64,000 nt of DNA from positions 1 through 64,000 of the forward strand of contig JBNKOE010000011.1 of NCBI GenBank assembly GCA_050294475.1. The letters are read 5' to 3'. Made by a program: the position numbers and the translations under genes. Below the pieces are notes generated by a model, which ran no database searches, was not told the origin of the DNA, and saw only the letters and a list, made by a program, of their open reading frames with translations. Origin of the DNA: Thalassobellus sp050294475 (lineage in GTDB: Bacteria > Bacteroidota > Bacteroidia > Flavobacteriales > Flavobacteriaceae). This document shows, one piece after another, positions 60,246 to 64,000 of the stretch (position 1 is the first letter of the stretch; the number at the start of each line of letters is the position of its first letter).

Positions 60246-61384
60246 GATTTTAATATGGTTTTATAAAATTTAACCGATTGTTTAGCAACTAATTCGTGAC
60301 TGAATTTTGCTTTTACTTTTTCTCTGGCTGCTGAACCAAATTGAGTGCACATTTCAGGATTTTCCAACAATTCTAAAATGCGTTCTGCATAGTGTTCATA
60401 ATCTGTAGGATGTACCAGAAAGCCTTCTTTTCCATCATCTATCATCTCATGAGCCCAACCTATGTTTGATGCTACAATAGCTTTTTCCATAGCCATCGCT
60501 TCTAACCATGATACAGGTAATGCTTCGGCAAACGTTGGAAACACACAAACGGTAGCATCTTTAATTAAATCTTGTATTTTAGAATAATCTACAGAACCTA
60601 AATAGCGTACTTTTTTTAAAGAAGATTCATTAAACAAAGGCTTCATGAGTTCCCAAGTAGATGTTGATCCTGTTTTAATATCGCCACTGTCTTTACCCAC
60701 AAGGATTAATTCCACTTTCTTGTTTGAATTATGCACCAAATTAAATATCTCTGGTAATTCTAAAAGCCCCTTTTTACGAATCAGTGTTCCAAAATAAAGA
60801 ATCGTTATTTTTTTTGAATCACTTTGTTTTGGTTCAAATAGAGACGCATCAATACTATTAGGAATCACCGTAAATTCTCTATTCAACTTGAATAACTTAT
60901 TGGTTAAATTACCTGTAAAAGTGCTAACACTAATAATACCATCTGCTTTTTTAAGCGCCCGTTTCTCTAAAAATTTATTTTTAAACTTAACTTTTCTATT
61001 GTCTAAGTAACAAAAATAGGTATCACTACCATTTTCTCTTATTACCAAAGGACATTTAGGTTTTATAAAAGCTGTAAAACCTGTCCAATCTGGTGCTTCA
61101 ACAATGTCTATTTTGCCAGAATCAAATAATGAATTGATGAATCGTTCTACTTTTTTTTGAGTAAGAATAAGTGATACCCCTTTTACTTTTATGTTTTTTA
61201 TTTTATAAAAGTGAATACCATCTTCAACAAAATAATCATCCCTATCTTGTCCGTACACAAGAATACTTATCTCATGTTTTAAATTGGATAATGCTTTTGC
61301 CAAATTGAAAATACTGGTTCCAATACCACCTGCAGTTCCAGTTTTGAGATGTGGATATTCTGGTGTTAAAAACGCTATTTTCAT
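60242..61384 (-). CDS. Glycosyltransferase family 4
   Basis: A 380-residue GT-B enzyme. It starts KIAFLTPEYPHLKTGTAGGIG, with the Gly-rich acceptor loop. The donor domain has ITILYFGTLIRKKGLLELPE and FAEALPVSWLEAMAMEKAIV, with the E-x7-E pair. Clean ATGA-type overlaps with its neighbours. Specificity unknown. Confidence 0.92.
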   Translation of the reverse strand: MKIAFLTPEYPHLKTGTAGGIGTSIFNLAKALSNLKHEISILVYGQDRDDYFVEDGIHFYKIKNIKVKGVSLILTQKKVERFINSLFDSGKIDIVEAPDWTGFTAFIKPKCPLVIRENGSDTYFCYLDNRKVKFKNKFLEKRALKKADGIISVSTFTGNLTNKLFKLNREFTVIPNSIDASLFEPKQSDSKKITILYFGTLIRKKGLLELPEIFNLVHNSNKKVELILVGKDSGDIKTGSTSTWELMKPLFNESSLKKVRYLGSVDYSKIQDLIKDATVCVFPTFAEALPVSWLEAMAMEKAIVASNIGWAHEMIDDGKEGFLVHPTDYEHYAERILELLENPEMCTQFGSAAREKVKAKFSHELVAKQSVKFYKTILKS

Positions 61385-62271
61385 AAATTAAGACTATTAA
61401 CTATTTCTTTTGAAAAAAATTTAGCACCATCTTTATTTAAATGACTACAATTTTGAAATAAAGAATCGTATGGAACAGATGATGAAAAATCTTTGAAATG
61501 ATGAAGCTTTTCTTTTAACTTATCAAGATAACCATTAGTCTTTAACCTAGAACAAAATGGAGCGCAAAAATAAATAACTTCTATTTTATTCACTTTACAT
61601 AATGAATCTATTTCCATAATACTTTTGTTATATTTTAAAATTTCTTTTGGTAACTCCGCAGCTCCTAAATCATTTTTACCCATAGATCCAAATAAAGGAA
61701 CAAACCCATCATTTAAATTAACCATAGACTTTTTATTAACTAAACTTGCAATAAATTCTCTAATTCCCAATCTATAATCGTTAGTAGCATATCTATAAAA
61801 GGGGAGATAATAATTTTTAAGATAAGTAGAATCTACTCGCTTTAAATAATCCTTAATAACTTTATTACTTCTTATATAAGGTAATGCTTGTGAGCGAACA
61901 ATATCAGAACTCGATTCATAATTGTATATATAATCTACTTGAACAAAAAGCTTTTCTATTTTTATTTTCTTATCAATTAAAAGTCTTAAAAAAATGTTCA
62001 TATCATCTAATCTAGCTCCTTGTGTGCCAAGATTGACAGTTCTTTTTCCTGTTAGCTTTTCAATTTCTGCACTTATAATCGTGTTTTCCACTCTTGAACT
62101 TCCTAAAAAAACATAATCTAGTTTTTCTCCTTTTTTTAGACTTAAAATATACTGTGTTTTATTCCTCGGAAAAGAATTATTGTAAACATATGTATATATA
62201 TTATCTAAAAAAAATAATACCATAATAATACCTACTAAAATGACTATGCTATTTTTTAAAAATCTTCTCAT
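61381..62271 (-). CDS. SGNH-like membrane-anchored protein, partner of MBOAT
   Basis: A 296-residue protein with one N-terminal transmembrane helix (about 8-28). FLGSSRVENTI (about 56-66) carries the block I Ser of the SGNH-hydrolase fold, and CSHLNKDGAKFFS (about 275-287) the block V His; an Asp at the expected place precedes it. It is adjacent to an MBOAT acyltransferase gene, the layout of AlgI with AlgJ/AlgX- or DltD-like partners. It probably moves acyl groups onto the exported glycan in the periplasm. Confidence 0.72.
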   Translation of the reverse strand: MRRFLKNSIVILVGIIMVLFFLDNIYTYVYNNSFPRNKTQYILSLKKGEKLDYVFLGSSRVENTIISAEIEKLTGKRTVNLGTQGARLDDMNIFLRLLIDKKIKIEKLFVQVDYIYNYESSSDIVRSQALPYIRSNKVIKDYLKRVDSTYLKNYYLPFYRYATNDYRLGIREFIASLVNKKSMVNLNDGFVPLFGSMGKNDLGAAELPKEILKYNKSIMEIDSLCKVNKIEVIYFCAPFCSRLKTNGYLDKLKEKLHHFKDFSSSVPYDSLFQNCSHLNKDGAKFFSKEIVNSLNL

Positions 62272-63705
62272 TTAGAATTGAAAATAAATAAAATCTGAAT
62301 GCTTTGAATACACCCCTAAAACAATTATTAAAAAAATAATTACTGCTAAAAATATAGTTTTAAACTTACCTACAAAAGGATGTTCAAAATTTATAGATAA
62401 CCACTCCGTTAAAACGAAAAACACCAATAAAATCATAGCTTCAATAGAATAACGCTCTATAGATAAATATTGTATTGAAAAACTTAGGTCTAAGATTAAA
62501 CGTTTTAAATATGCAAAAGCTTCTGTAATTGTTTTAGCTCTAAAAAATACCCAAGAAATTACAACTAATAAAAATGTTGCAACAATGTTTAACAGGGTAA
62601 CTATTCCCGATTTATTAAAATTAACTGATACATTATTTAAATACTTACGGTTTTTATTAAACAGTAAGAGTGGTAAAAAATATATAGCATTTAATAATCC
62701 CCAAAAAATGAACGTCCAATTTGCTCCATGCCAAAACCCACTTACTAAAAAAATTATAAAAACATTACGAACCTTTATAAATGATTTTCCTTTACTACCC
62801 CCAATTGGTATGTACAAATAATCTCGAAACCATGTAGATAACGATATATGCCAACGTCTCCAAAATTCTGCAATATTTCTTGAGAAATAAGGTTTGTTAA
62901 AATTCTGCATAATATCAAATCCTAAAAGTCTTGATAATCCAATCGCAATATCAGAATAGCCTGAAAAATCACCATAAATTTGAAAAGCAAAATATACTGC
63001 ACCAAGAAAAAGACTCAGAGAATTCATGTTTTCGTAATTATCAAATATGACATTTACATAAGTAGCACATGTATCTGCAATAACTATTTTTTTAAATAAT
63101 CCCCAAATAATTAAATAGATTCCAGATACGGCATAATCGTAATTAAAAATTCTTTTAGCACTAAATTGAGGCAATAAATGCGAAGCTCGTTCTATAGGTC
63201 CTGCTACTAATTGAGGAAAAAATGCAACAAAAGCCGCAAAACTAACTAACGACGTTGAATGTTTTATTTTTTTTCTATATACATCAATAGTATAACTCAT
63301 AGTTTGGAACGTATAAAATGATATTCCAACAGGTAAAATAATATTTAATGATGATATATTAAACTCTACATCAATACTTTTCCATGCATTAATCCAATTC
63401 TCAATAAAAAAATTATAATACTTGAAATATCCGAGCACCCCTAAATTAAAAACAATACTTATAGACAACAATACCTTTTTTCTTGTGGGTTTTAATTCTT
63501 TGCTAATAAACTTACCAACAAAATAGTCAACTAAAGTACTGAACGCTATTAACCCAAGAAATCTCCAATCCCACCAACCGTAAAAAATATAACTCGAAAT
63601 TAAAATAAAAACATTCTGAGTTTTTGTTTTATCTTTTAATGAAAACCAATAAACAAAGAAAACTATAATAAAAAAGAAGAAAAAAGTAAATGAATTAAAC
63701 AGCAT
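62272..63705 (-). CDS. MBOAT-family O-acyltransferase (AlgI-like)
   Basis: A 477-residue membrane protein with about 11 helices. The AlgI pattern is clear: YWFSLKDKTKTQNVFILISS, FVGKFISK, LPVGISFYTFQTMSYTIDVY, DFSGYSDIAIGLSRLLGF, NFNKPYFSRNIAEFWRRWHI and the catalytic His in FLVSGFWHGANWTFI. It transfers acyl (usually acetyl) groups across the membrane for polysaccharide modification. One base follows it to the SGNH-like gene; the two are a functional pair. Confidence 0.94.
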   Translation of the reverse strand: MLFNSFTFFFFFIIVFFVYWFSLKDKTKTQNVFILISSYIFYGWWDWRFLGLIAFSTLVDYFVGKFISKELKPTRKKVLLSISIVFNLGVLGYFKYYNFFIENWINAWKSIDVEFNISSLNIILPVGISFYTFQTMSYTIDVYRKKIKHSTSLVSFAAFVAFFPQLVAGPIERASHLLPQFSAKRIFNYDYAVSGIYLIIWGLFKKIVIADTCATYVNVIFDNYENMNSLSLFLGAVYFAFQIYGDFSGYSDIAIGLSRLLGFDIMQNFNKPYFSRNIAEFWRRWHISLSTWFRDYLYIPIGGSKGKSFIKVRNVFIIFLVSGFWHGANWTFIFWGLLNAIYFLPLLLFNKNRKYLNNVSVNFNKSGIVTLLNIVATFLLVVISWVFFRAKTITEAFAYLKRLILDLSFSIQYLSIERYSIEAMILLVFFVLTEWLSINFEHPFVGKFKTIFLAVIIFLIIVLGVYSKHSDFIYFQF

Positions 63706-64000
63706 TAAGAATATTTTAATAGTTCTAAATGGTTTTTAACCATCATATCTATGGAAAATCTATTTTCAATGAAAGATCTTGTATTTCCAATAATATGACT
63801 TTTCCCTTCTATTATTTTTAATAGTAATTCTGATAAAGCCTTGATGTTCTTTGCTTCAAATATAAATCCATTTTCATTATTTGTTACAACTTCAATATTA
63901 CCTCCAACAGGCGTTGTTATTACTGGCACATTTGCTGCTAAACTTTCTAAAATTGATAAACTAAAACATTCCATGTGCGTTGGTTGGATGAGATAATCGT
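63705..64000 (-). CDS. Glycosyltransferase family 4, N-terminus cut by window edge
   Basis: Only the last 98 codons are inside the window; the reverse-strand frame is open to the right edge. It contains the donor-site motif HMECFSLSILESLAANVPVI (the E-x7-E pair) and GGNIEVVTNNENGFIF, the usual GT4 C-terminus. Its stop overlaps the MBOAT start (TAATG), so the cluster continues beyond the window. Confidence 0.88.
   Translation of the reverse strand, partial: DYLIQPTHMECFSLSILESLAANVPVITTPVGGNIEVVTNNENGFIFEAKNIKALSELLLKIIEGKSHIIGNTRSFIENRFSIDMMVKNHLELLKYS

Noticed and set aside
1..64000. tRNA, rRNA or CRISPR features
   Set aside because: No T-loop-like GGTTCGAATCC cluster with a cloverleaf, no rRNA-like GC-rich block and no regularly spaced direct repeats were seen by eye.

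Overview
The window is a compact, AT-rich chromosome segment from a member of the family Flavobacteriaceae (phylum Bacteroidota). This follows from lineage-typical proteins: the Bacteroidota form of RNA polymerase omega, a PUR-alpha-like DUF3276 protein, a DUF4835 protein and a PorV/PorQ-like protein of type IX secretion, a long GAPDH with an N-terminal extension, and a NusB with a long N-terminal extension. Promoters of the TTTG / TAnnTTTG type and the lack of clear Shine-Dalgarno sequences agree with this. No rRNA, tRNA, CRISPR array, prophage, transposase or integrase gene was seen.

Layout. 1-8.1 kb: the 3'-truncated fabI; a leftward envelope/repair operon bamD-rpoZ-coaBC-DUF4835-recN; and a leftward DUF6913-dapA-Kir channel group. 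8.1-10.3 kb: a 5'-nucleotidase split into two genes, and a DoxX protein. 10.3-14 kb: a YhhN-like membrane protein, ligA and prmC. 14-16.8 kb: a rightward operon of a LEA2-type lipoprotein, ribD, a HAD phosphatase and an IMPACT protein. 17.3-20 kb: dnaA, a low-molecular-weight phosphatase and a tetrapyrrole-methylase-type methyltransferase. 20-24 kb: leftward cell-wall genes dapF-GNAT-mltG-DUF2279 and a lysozyme-like protein. 24.2-28 kb: an HtrA protease, GAPDH and a coiled-coil membrane protein.

28-30.3 kb is an accessory island carrying a two-gene Septu-type defence module (PtuA ATPase and PtuB HNH nuclease). It lies between an attC-like stem-loop and a long imperfect hairpin. 30.4-39.3 kb returns to core genes: cysK, yajC-DUF1573-nusB, an ABC exporter, DUF3276, small enzymes and a cyclophilin-FKBP fusion. 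39.4-41.9 kb is a second accessory island. It holds an HxlR regulator divergent from a QorB-like oxidoreductase, plus a membrane protein, and its borders share sequence with the Septu island. 42-51.6 kb: recQ (with the zinc cysteines missing), kpsF-tatC-lptB, LURP-one, TerC, pssA, a PorV/PorQ-like protein and a DUF4105 protein.

51.6-64 kb is a leftward surface-polysaccharide cluster: an initiating sugar transferase, an O-antigen polymerase/ligase-like protein, seven glycosyltransferases (one cut by the right edge), and an MBOAT + SGNH-like pair that probably acylates the glycan. Genes there overlap by a few bases and are probably cotranscribed, except for a break of about 160 bp holding an inverted repeat.

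The most interesting signal is the pair of accessory islands with related borders. They look like gene cassettes without an integrase: the cargo differs (Septu versus a redox-sensor/quinone reductase pair) but the border motifs are shared (GTTAGGCAAC-type cores, an AT-rich stem-loop on the left, and a hairpin ending in TATACTAACC on the right).
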